From the NCBI RefSeq assembly GCF_043555975.1, contig NZ_JBIGIA010000020.1:28015-92014 (forward strand): a DNA stretch of 64,000 bases, written 5' to 3'. The notes below the pieces were generated by a model. That model had not been told where the DNA came from, ran no database searches, and saw only the letters and a list, made by a program, of their open reading frames with translations. Shown here piece after piece: positions 1 to 7,051 of the stretch. The position numbers and the translations under genes were made by a program. This stretch comes from Pelomonas nitida (lineage in GTDB: Bacteria; Pseudomonadota; Gammaproteobacteria; Burkholderiales; Burkholderiaceae_C). Within the stretch, counting starts at the first letter, position 1. Every line of letters starts with the position of its first letter.

Positions 1-420
1 GCGCTCGCGCGCAAGCTGCAGACGCTCCTGGACGTGGGCCTGGGCTATGTGAAGCTAGGCCAGAGCGCGACGACGCTGTCCGGCGGCGAGGCCCAGCGCG
101 TGAAGCTGGCGCTGGAGCTGAGCAAGCGCGACACCGGCCGCACCCTCTACATCCTCGACGAGCCCACCACCGGCCTGCACTTCGCCGACATCGCGCTGCT
201 GCTCAAGGTGCTGCACCAGCTGCGCGACGCGGGCAACACCATCGTCGTCATCGAGCACAACCTGGACGTCATCAAGACGGCCGACTGGCTCGTCGACATG
301 GGCCCGGAGGGCGGCGCGGGCGGCGGCAGGCTGCTGGTGGCCGGCACGCCGGAAGACGTGGCCGCCTGCGAGGCCAGCCACACGGGGCGCTACCTCGCGC
401 CGCTGCTCAAGCGCCGCTGA
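1..420 (+). CDS. uvrA: UvrABC system protein A, C-terminal fragment (cut by window edge)
   Basis: The reading frame is open from base 1 and ends at TGA 418-420, giving the last 139 residues of UvrA, the DNA-damage recognition ATPase of nucleotide excision repair. The second ATPase module is clear: the ABC signature LSGGEAQRVKLALEL, the Walker B stretch LYILDEPTTGLH and the H-loop region VVIEHNLDVI, then the usual short tail. Full-length UvrA is about 950 residues, so most of the gene lies to the left. The order and spacing of motifs leave little doubt. It converges on the PEP-CTERM gene, with only 15 bp between the stops. Confidence 0.95.
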   Translation, partial: ALARKLQTLLDVGLGYVKLGQSATTLSGGEAQRVKLALELSKRDTGRTLYILDEPTTGLHFADIALLLKVLHQLRDAGNTIVVIEHNLDVIKTADWLVDMGPEGGAGGGRLLVAGTPEDVAACEASHTGRYLAPLLKRR

Positions 421-428
421 GCGACGCC

Positions 429-448
429 CAGCCGGTCAGCGCCGGCTG
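429..448. terminator. GC hairpin between convergent genes
   Basis: CAGCCGG at 429-435 pairs with CCGGCTG at 442-448 around a 6-nt loop. It lies at the meeting point of uvrA and the next gene and overlaps that gene's stop codon. There is no T-run, so it may not act as an intrinsic terminator. Confidence 0.3.
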
Positions 449-1236
449 CGATGCCGACGCGCGCGGCACGCCACCACCAGCAGCCCTGCGGCCGCCATGG
501 CCCAGGTCTGCGGTTCCGGCACGACCGTCACCACGGCGGGCGGCAGGGCTGGCATGCCGGTGCTCACGATGGTCGGGAAGCCGGTGCCACCGCCCGTGAC
601 CGGCGTCTGCGCCGGTGTGCTGCCGAGCGTCGCCAGGCTGCTCGCCGTCGGCTGCGACGGTGTCTCGGTGAGGCTGGGCATGCCGGCGCCCTGGGCAAAG
701 CTCTCGGCCGGCGTGCTGGCCATCGGGCCGGCGGACGGGGCTTCGAACTCCAGCGGCGCGGTGTTCTCGGCCTCGCGCGTCGACGACGCCACGTTCATCG
801 CGCTGGACGGGGCAACAGCCGTGGGGCGAGCCTCCAGGCGGCGGATGCGGCTGACGTTGCGGCACACCGTGGGCACGAGGATGCACTGGCCGTCTTCGCA
901 GTAGACGAGGCCGCGCTCCTGGGTCTTGGCGGTCCACTTCGTGCGCGTGACGGTGCGGCAGATGGCGCCCGGGCCGAAGTGCATGTCGCGGATCTCCGGC
1001 CCGTAGTTCGCCTGGCCCTTGATGGCATCTCGCTCGATGACGGCGACGTCGTCGTAGCGGCGCGCCTTCATGCGCGCCTTGAGCTTGTCGCGGGTGGCGG
1101 CCGGGATGTCCTGGTAGCGGTCGACCGCGGCAACGACGTCGCCCATGAACGGATTGACACCCGGGCGGTCCCAGCTGCATTCGGGCAGCGTCGAGCCGGC
1201 TGAAACGGCGAGGGCAAGGGTGGCAATGAACGACAT
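436..1236 (-). CDS. MHFG-type PEP-CTERM sorting-domain protein
   Basis: 266 residues. The centre carries the segment MHFGPGAICRTVTR that names the MHFG family of PEP-CTERM proteins, with Cys residues that could form disulfides. After a low-complexity Ser/Thr/Pro/Ala region, residues 239-266 form a sorting tail: VPEP, a hydrophobic span and a basic end (RARRHRSRR). Such proteins are exported and thought to be processed by an exosortase system linked to exopolysaccharide. The N-terminus (MSFIATLALAVSAG) is a short, weak signal peptide with no basic n-region, so the true start is uncertain. No exosortase gene is in the window. The molecular role is unknown. Confidence 0.8.
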   Translation of the reverse strand: MSFIATLALAVSAGSTLPECSWDRPGVNPFMGDVVAAVDRYQDIPAATRDKLKARMKARRYDDVAVIERDAIKGQANYGPEIRDMHFGPGAICRTVTRTKWTAKTQERGLVYCEDGQCILVPTVCRNVSRIRRLEARPTAVAPSSAMNVASSTREAENTAPLEFEAPSAGPMASTPAESFAQGAGMPSLTETPSQPTASSLATLGSTPAQTPVTGGGTGFPTIVSTGMPALPPAVVTVVPEPQTWAMAAAGLLVVACRARRHRSRR

Positions 1237-1458
1237 GGGACGGCCCGAGGCAAAAGAAAGCGCCCGGTGAGGACGCGTCGGGGCCTAGTATTAGGGATGT
1301 GTTGCATCTGTAAGTAGACGTAGCCCCTAAAGAGGGGGTGTGATAGCGGTGAGATAAGTCACGCAAATCCGGGGGAATGGGTGTTTCGTGCCCCGCCTTG
1401 CTCGGGTCTGTCGCGTGGCTTGCTATCGTGCCGACCGCTCCGTCCAGCCTGCCCTGCC

Positions 1459-1875
1459 ATGCCCGATCGCCCAGCACCGCTGGTGCTCTATGTCGAAGAC
1501 GATCGCATCCATCTGATCCTGATGGAGGAAGTGTTCCGGCTCCTCCCGGGCTGGGAGCTGCGTTGCGCCGAGACCGGGGCGGAGGCGCTGACATTGATGT
1601 CGGGCTGCCAGCCTGACGTGTTGCTGGTCGACATGCATCTGCCCGACATGACGGGGCTGGACCTGCGCACCCGTGTCGCTGCGGACGAGACGCTCGCCGC
1701 CAGGCTCGACCACGCGCGATGGGTGGCGATTTCGGCAGACAACCCGGGGGAGCTCGTGCGTGCGGCCCGCGCGGCGGGTTTCGATGATTACTGGCTCAAG
1801 CCCATCGAGCTGGCGCAGATGCAGGCCCGCCTGCAGGCGCTGTTGCCGACCCGCGCCGAGGAATTCGTCCAGTAG
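1459..1875 (+). CDS. Single-domain response regulator (CheY-like receiver)
   Basis: 138 residues from the ATG at 1459. Upstream in-frame starts would add a 26-residue tail not seen in receivers. The protein is one REC domain: acidic pair in VEDD (residues 12-15), predicted phosphoacceptor Asp58 in LLVDMHLPDMTG, the AISA switch position near 92 and Lys114 in YWLKPI. There is no output domain, so it should work by protein contact, as CheY or a phosphorelay intermediate does. No histidine kinase adjoins it, so the partner cannot be named. It converges on the transporter operon. Confidence 0.85.
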   Translation: MPDRPAPLVLYVEDDRIHLILMEEVFRLLPGWELRCAETGAEALTLMSGCQPDVLLVDMHLPDMTGLDLRTRVAADETLAARLDHARWVAISADNPGELVRAARAAGFDDYWLKPIELAQMQARLQALLPTRAEEFVQ

Positions 1876-1879
1876 TCAC

Positions 1880-1897
1880 CGCCGCGCGGGCGCGGCG
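1880..1897. terminator. GC hairpin between convergent genes
   Basis: CGCCGCG (1880-1886) and CGCGGCG (1891-1897) form a perfect 7-bp stem with a CGGG loop between the receiver gene and the end of the transporter operon. No T-run follows, so function is a guess. Confidence 0.3.
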
Positions 1898-1908
1898 TGC
1901 CTGGCTCG

Positions 1909-2877
1909 TCAGGCGGTGGCCCGCTTCAGGGACAGCAGCCGCTGCACGGCGCAGAACACGAACAGCAGCGCGCCGATGACGATCTTGGTCCACCAGGAGC
2001 TGAGCGTGCCGTCGAAGGCGATCAGCGTCTGGATGAGCCCGAGCACCAGCACGCCCGACAGCGCCCCGGCCACGTAGCCGTAGCCGCCCGTCAGCACGGT
2101 GCCGCCGATGACCACCGCGGCAATCGCGTCCAGCTCCACGCCCTGCGCATGCTGGCCGTAGCCACTGAGCATGTAGAACGCGAACAGCAGGCCGGCCAGC
2201 GCGGCGCAGAAACCGCTGAGTGCGTAGACGGCGATCTTGGTGCGGCCCACGGCCAGACCCATCATCAACGCCGAGGTCTCGTTGCCGCCCAGCGAATAGA
2301 CGGTGCGGCCGAAAGCCGTGCAGTGCGCAACGTACAGGCCCGCGGCCAGCACGACCAGCGCGATGACCGCGCCCGGCGACAGGAAGGCGCCCGCGAACAG
2401 CGGGATTTGTGTCTGCGACAGCGTGACGAACAGCGGCGCGTCGATGGTGATGCTGTCCACGCTGATCAGGAAGCACAGGCCGCGCGCGAGGAACATGCCG
2501 GCCAGCGTGACGATGAAGGCCTGCAGCTTGAACAGGTGGATGACCACGCCCTGCAGCGCGCCGAACGCCGCACCGCCCAGCAGCGCGACGGCGATGACCA
2601 GCTCCGCCGGCCAGTGCGCCACCTGCAGCAGCCAGGCGGCGACCATGGTGGTGAGCGCCAGCACCGAGCCCACCGACAGGTCGATGCCGCCCGACAGGAT
2701 GACGAAGCTCATGCCCACCGCGATGACGAGCAGGAAGGCGTTGTCGATGAACAGGTTCAGCACCACTTGCGCGGAGCCGAAGCCCCTGTAGCCGGTGGCG
2801 CCGGCGATGAACAGGATCACCATCAGCACGACGCTGACCCAGGCGGTGAACGACGGGGCGGAGAGCAGGCGCTTCAT
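1909..2877 (-). CDS. yjfF: Furanose ABC transporter permease (YjfF type)
   Basis: 322 residues starting at the ATG at 2877, which overlaps the stop of the preceding permease by 4 bp (ATGA), the usual translational coupling. It is a strongly hydrophobic BPD_transp_2/RbsC-family permease with about eight to ten membrane spans and the conserved stretch GGIDLSVGSVLALT. In E. coli YjfF pairs with YtfT to form the membrane channel of the galactofuranose importer YtfQRT-YjfF. Gene order and pairing here match that system. The neighbouring arabinofuranosidases suggest that L-arabinofuranose is a substrate (inference). Confidence 0.88.
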   Translation of the reverse strand: MKRLLSAPSFTAWVSVVLMVILFIAGATGYRGFGSAQVVLNLFIDNAFLLVIAVGMSFVILSGGIDLSVGSVLALTTMVAAWLLQVAHWPAELVIAVALLGGAAFGALQGVVIHLFKLQAFIVTLAGMFLARGLCFLISVDSITIDAPLFVTLSQTQIPLFAGAFLSPGAVIALVVLAAGLYVAHCTAFGRTVYSLGGNETSALMMGLAVGRTKIAVYALSGFCAALAGLLFAFYMLSGYGQHAQGVELDAIAAVVIGGTVLTGGYGYVAGALSGVLVLGLIQTLIAFDGTLSSWWTKIVIGALLFVFCAVQRLLSLKRATA

Positions 2878-3887
2878 GCCGACCTCCGCGACCAGAACGA
2901 CGACTGCGAGATGCAGACCGCGAACACGACGACGGCCTTGACGACCATCGTCACCTGCGGCGGCACGCCTAAAGCGTAGATGGTGGACGTCAGCGTCTGG
3001 ATGATGAGCGCACCGATCAGGCTGCCCGTCAGGCTGAACTTGCCACCGCTCAACTGCCCGCCGCCCAGCGTGACGGCCAGGATGGCGTCCAGCTCCAGCA
3101 GCAGGCCGGCGTTGTTGGCATCGGCGCTCTTGATGTTGGACGAGATCATCAGCCCCGCCAGCCCCGCGCCGAGGCTGCAGTAGACGTAGACGAAGAACAC
3201 GACGGCCGCCGTGCGCACGCCCGCCAGCCGCGCGGCGACCGGGTTGATGCCGACCGTCTGGATGAACAGGCCCAAAGCGGTGCGCTTCATCAACAGCGCG
3301 GTCAGGCCGCCGACGCTGGCGACGATGAACAGCGACACCGGCAGCCCCAGCAGCCAGCCGCCGCCCAGCCAGAAGAAGCTGGCGGGCTCGTAGACGGTGA
3401 GGATCTGGCCGTCGGTGAGCAGCTGCGCGAGGCCCCGGCCGGCGACCATCAGGATCAACGTCGCGATGATGGGCTGCAGGCCCAACGCGGACACGAGCAG
3501 GCCATTCCACAGACCGCACAGCAGCGCGGCACCGAGGGCCGCCAGCAGCGCCACGGCCAGCCCGTGCGAGCCCACCAGCAGGCAGGCGACGGTGCCGGCG
3601 ATGGCGACGACGGCGCCCACCGACACGTCGATGCCGCGCGTGGCGATGACCAGCGTCATGCCCAGCGCCGCCAGCATCAAGGGTGCGGCGCGGTGCAGGA
3701 TGTCGATGAGGCTGCCGTAGAGGTGGCCGTCCTTGATCTCCAGATGCAGGAAGCCAGGCACGAAGACGGCCGCGACGGCCAGCAGCAGCGCGAGCGCGGC
3801 GATGGGCCGTGCGAGAGGATGTTTCCAGACCCGCGCGACAGCGGCCGAGGCGCGGGGCGTTGACATGGCAAGACTCGGGGCGTTCAT
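2874..3887 (-). CDS. ytfT: Furanose ABC transporter permease (YtfT type)
   Basis: 337 residues and multiple membrane spans. It carries the RbsC/AraH-family motif ATRGIDVSVGAVVAIAG and a second conserved loop near VTLGGGQLSGGKFS. It overlaps the ATPase gene by 4 bp at its start and yjfF by 4 bp at its end, so the three cistrons form a tightly coupled unit. It is the first of the two non-identical permeases of a YtfQRT-YjfF importer in the inner membrane. Assignment to YtfT rather than another sugar permease rests mainly on the four-gene context. Confidence 0.88.
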   Translation of the reverse strand: MNAPSLAMSTPRASAAVARVWKHPLARPIAALALLLAVAAVFVPGFLHLEIKDGHLYGSLIDILHRAAPLMLAALGMTLVIATRGIDVSVGAVVAIAGTVACLLVGSHGLAVALLAALGAALLCGLWNGLLVSALGLQPIIATLILMVAGRGLAQLLTDGQILTVYEPASFFWLGGGWLLGLPVSLFIVASVGGLTALLMKRTALGLFIQTVGINPVAARLAGVRTAAVVFFVYVYCSLGAGLAGLMISSNIKSADANNAGLLLELDAILAVTLGGGQLSGGKFSLTGSLIGALIIQTLTSTIYALGVPPQVTMVVKAVVVFAVCISQSSFWSRRSA

Positions 3888-5416
3888 GCGGTGACGGGCT
3901 CCGCGGCAATGACTTCAAGCACGCTGCGTTCGTCCAGCTCGCCGCGGCGGTAGACGCCAGCGGCGCGGCGGTCGCGCAGCACGAGGACACGGTCACTGCA
4001 GTGCAGGACCTCGGGCAGCTCGGACGAGATGAAGAGGATGGACATGCCCGTGCCGTCCTCCTTGTGCGCGAGGGCACGCACCGCGTCCATCAGGTCTTCC
4101 TTGGCGCGCACGTCGATGCCGCGCGTGGGCTCGTCGAGGATCAACACCGCCGGCTCGGTCGCCAGCCAGCGCGCCAGCAAGGCCTTTTGCTGGTTGCCGC
4201 CGCTCAGCTGCCCGATGGGCGTGTCGGCGCTGGCCGTCTTGATGCCCAGGCGCTGGATGAAGTCGTCGGCCAGGGCCTGCTGCTGCTCAGGGCTCATGAC
4301 GAGGCGCAGGCCATGGCGGGCCTGCAGCGCCAGCAGGATGTTGTCGCGCACGGAGAGGTCTGGAATGGCGCCCTCGTGCTTGCGGTCTTCGGAGCAGAAC
4401 GCGATGCCTGCCGCGATGGCCTCGCGTGGCGAGCGCCAGCGGCCCGTGTGCGCTTCGGTCTGCACCTGGCCGCCGTCGGCCACGTCCGCACCGAACAGCA
4501 GCCGCGCCGCCTCGGTGCGGCCGGAGCCCAGCAGGCCGGCCAGGCCCAGCACCTCACCGCGCCTGAGTTCGAGGTCCAGCGGGTGCAGCGCGCCGCGTCG
4601 TGTCAGTCCCTGAGCGGTCAGCACGGTCGCGCCGGTAGCCGGCGCGCGGCTGTCCAGGCGGGCGGGTTGCTGGTCCGGCGGCGCGCCCACCATCTTGTTG
4701 ACCAGGGCCAGGCGGCTGAGGTCGCTCGCCAGGTATTCGCCTTCGGTCTCGCCGTTGCGCATGACCGTGATGCGGTCGGCCAGCGCGTAGGTCTGGTCCA
4801 GGAAGTGGGTGACGAACAGGATGGCCAGGCCCTGGTCGCGCAGCCGGCGCAGCACGGTGAACAGCCGCTGCACGGCGGCGTCGTCGAGGCTGGACGTGGG
4901 CTCGTCGAGGATGAGCACGCGCGCCGAGACGCGCAGCGCGCGGGCGATGGCGACCATCTGCTGGATGGACAGCGAGTTGCGCGACAGCGGCGCGGTGACG
5001 TCGATGTCCAGGTCCATCTGCGCCAGCACGCGGGTCGCTTCCGCGTTGACGGCGGCCCAGTCGATGCGGCCGCCACCCCACCAGGGTTGGCGGGGGAAAC
5101 CGCCGGCGCAGATGTTCTCCGCCACGCTGAGGTTGGGGCAGAGGTTGACCTCTTGGTAGACGGTGCGGATGCCGTGTTGTTGGGCATCCTCGGTGCGCCG
5201 GGGGGCGATGGTTGCGCCGTTCAGCTGGATGACGCCGGCGTCGGGCTGGTAGAGGCCGGTCAGCACCTTGATGAGCGTGGACTTGCCGGCGCCGTTCTGG
5301 CCCATCAGCGCGTGGACTTCGCCGGGGAACAGGCGCAGGCTGACGTCGCTGAGCGCTTTGACGCCGGGGAAGGCTTTGTGGATGCCGGTGAGGGCCAGCA
5401 CGGGTTGGGTTGTCAT
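3884..5416 (-). CDS. ytfR: Sugar ABC transporter ATPase with two nucleotide-binding domains (YtfR type)
   Basis: 510 residues with the duplicated ATPase layout of RbsA, AraG and MglA. The first domain has Walker A GQNGAGKST at residues 39-47 and Walker B LILDEPTSSLD. The second domain has the degenerate P-loop LLGSGRTEAARLLFG, the signature LSGGNQQKALLARWL and VLILDEPTRGID. It powers import through the two permeases encoded next. A 628-bp gap holding a long inverted repeat separates it from the binding-protein gene, which is unusual because these genes are normally contiguous. Confidence 0.92.
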   Translation of the reverse strand: MTTQPVLALTGIHKAFPGVKALSDVSLRLFPGEVHALMGQNGAGKSTLIKVLTGLYQPDAGVIQLNGATIAPRRTEDAQQHGIRTVYQEVNLCPNLSVAENICAGGFPRQPWWGGGRIDWAAVNAEATRVLAQMDLDIDVTAPLSRNSLSIQQMVAIARALRVSARVLILDEPTSSLDDAAVQRLFTVLRRLRDQGLAILFVTHFLDQTYALADRITVMRNGETEGEYLASDLSRLALVNKMVGAPPDQQPARLDSRAPATGATVLTAQGLTRRGALHPLDLELRRGEVLGLAGLLGSGRTEAARLLFGADVADGGQVQTEAHTGRWRSPREAIAAGIAFCSEDRKHEGAIPDLSVRDNILLALQARHGLRLVMSPEQQQALADDFIQRLGIKTASADTPIGQLSGGNQQKALLARWLATEPAVLILDEPTRGIDVRAKEDLMDAVRALAHKEDGTGMSILFISSELPEVLHCSDRVLVLRDRRAAGVYRRGELDERSVLEVIAAEPVTA

Positions 5417-5446
5417 GGCGTACCTCTCGTTGCCGCGCGAGTGCGG

Positions 5447-5993
5447 TGCCGGGATTTCGCCCCGGCGGGCGACCTACTTTCTGGGCCGCCAGAAAGTAGG
5501 CAAAGAGCTCCCCCCGACCGCACCGCCCGCAGCGACGCTGCGGGTTCCCTGCGCTGCTCAGAGCTTGAGGGCCCGCGCAAAACTCCCTCCGCTGCGCTCC
5601 GGTCAAACAGTTGCGCGGAGTCAGTTCTTGAGGCGAGCTGCGCTCGCGCCCTCAAGCTCTTGCGCTGCTCGGCGGTGCTAAAGGGGGCATACCGAACAGC
5701 CGGCGCCAGCCGGCTTGCGGGTTTTGCATTGGTGTTCGGGGTTCCCCTTTGGAGGAGCCGAGAAGCGCAGGAGCCCGAGGCGCGAGCGAAGCTCGCTTCG
5801 TGAACTGACTCCGCGCAACTGTCTGACCGGAGTGAGCGCAGCGAACGCAGGGAGTTTTGCGCGGGCCTCGGGTTCCGAGCATCGCAGGGGACCCCTTCGC
5901 ACAGCGAAGGGGCGACGGAACAGGGGCGCTTTCTTTGCCTACTTTCTTGCGCGCGCAAGAAAGTAGGTCGGCCGCCGGGACGAAATCCCGGCA
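5447..5993. repeat. 547-bp imperfect palindrome filling the ytfQ-ytfR gap
   Basis: The 628 bp between the two transporter genes contain no credible gene. The left end (5447-5505) matches the reverse complement of the right end (5933-5993) over about 60 bp. Each end has its own small palindrome: CCTACTTTCT and AGAAAGTAGG around an 8-nt centre at 5473-5500, and a perfect 30-bp palindrome at 5938-5967. Moving inward, 5545-5690 again matches the reverse complement of about 5750-5890, including a shared CCCGCGCAAAACTCCCT block. The whole tract therefore folds as one long hairpin centred near 5720. It may be a non-autonomous transposable element or a composite of REP-like units. No transposase or target duplication was recognised. 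Confidence 0.8.
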
Positions 5994-6044
5994 TGGTCCT
6001 CGCGCGGTAACCTGCGATCACAACCAGCGACGCCGACCGGCGAA

Positions 6045-7001
6045 TCAATACTTCCGATTCGGCAACTCTTTCGCCGCCACCTCAGCCGGATAAACACCTT
6101 CATTGACGGTGATCCGCTTCTCCACCGGCTTCTTCGCCACCACGTCCTTCGCCAGCTGCATCAGCTGCGGCCCCAGCAGCGGGTTGCACTCCACCGTCAC
6201 GTTCAGCTTGCCCGCCTTCATGGCTTCAAAAGCGCCCCGCACACCGTCGATCGAGATGATGACGATGTCCACGCCCGGCTTCAGCCCGGCCTCTTCGATC
6301 GCCTGAATCGCGCCGATGGCCATGTCGTCGTTGTGCGCGTAGAGCACATCGATCTTCTTGTCGCGCTGCTTCAGGAAGGACTCCATCACCTCCTTGCCCT
6401 TGGCGCGTGTGAACTCGCCCGACTGCGAGCGGATGATTTGCAGCTTGGGGTTGGTCTTGATGACCTCCTCGAAGCCCTTCTTGCGGTCGATGGCCGGTGC
6501 GGAGCCCACGGTGCCCTGCAGCTCGACGATGTTCAGCGCGGCATTGGGCGTCTTGGCGGCGCGCTCCAGCAGCCAGCGGCCGGCCTTGCGGCCTTCCTCG
6601 ACGAAATCGGAGCCGATGAAGGTCACGTACAGCGTCGGGTCGGCCACCTTGACTGCGCGGTCGGTCAGGATGACCGGAATGCCCGCCGCCTTGGCCTCCT
6701 TCAGCACCGTGTCCCAGCCGCTCTCGACGACCGGCGAGAAGGCGATGACGTCCACCTTCTGCGCGATGTAGCTGCGCAACGCCTTGACCTGGTTCTCCTG
6801 CTTCTGCTGCGCATCGGCGAACTTCAGCGTGATGCCGGCTTCCTTCGCGGCGGCCTTGATCGATGCCGAATTGGCGGTGCGCCATTCGCTCTCGGCGCCG
6901 ACCTGGGAAAAGCCCAGCGTCAGCGGTGCCGCAAGCGCCGCGGTGGCGGGCAGGGCCAGCAGGGTGGCCAGCAAGGTGCGGCGGGCAATCAGCTTCATCA
7001 T
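6045..7001 (-). CDS. ytfQ: Furanose-binding periplasmic protein (YtfQ type)
   Basis: 318 residues starting at the ATG at 7001, 8 nt after a GGAGA ribosome site; a second ATG directly follows. A signal peptide of about 24 residues precedes PLTLGFSQVGAESEWR. The family sequence is closely kept: DAQQKQENQVKALRS, ELQGTVGSAPAIDRKKGF, SQSGEFTRAKGKEVMES and YAHNDDMAIGAIQAIEEAG. These are hallmarks of E. coli YtfQ, which binds galactofuranose and shows some arabinose affinity. It would bind the sugar released by the hydrolases encoded upstream, as it lies 50 bp after the GH127 gene. Confidence 0.92.
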   Translation of the reverse strand: MMKLIARRTLLATLLALPATAALAAPLTLGFSQVGAESEWRTANSASIKAAAKEAGITLKFADAQQKQENQVKALRSYIAQKVDVIAFSPVVESGWDTVLKEAKAAGIPVILTDRAVKVADPTLYVTFIGSDFVEEGRKAGRWLLERAAKTPNAALNIVELQGTVGSAPAIDRKKGFEEVIKTNPKLQIIRSQSGEFTRAKGKEVMESFLKQRDKKIDVLYAHNDDMAIGAIQAIEEAGLKPGVDIVIISIDGVRGAFEAMKAGKLNVTVECNPLLGPQLMQLAKDVVAKKPVEKRITVNEGVYPAEVAAKELPNRKY

Positions 7002-7051
7002 TCGGTTGTCTCCTGGTTGTAGGGCTGAGTGGGTGGGAACGCCGGGAGGGG

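Noticed and set aside
5450..6093. Several open frames within the ytfQ-ytfR gap
   Set aside because: They read through the arms of a long palindrome, repeat each other in reverse, and have no domain or ribosome site.
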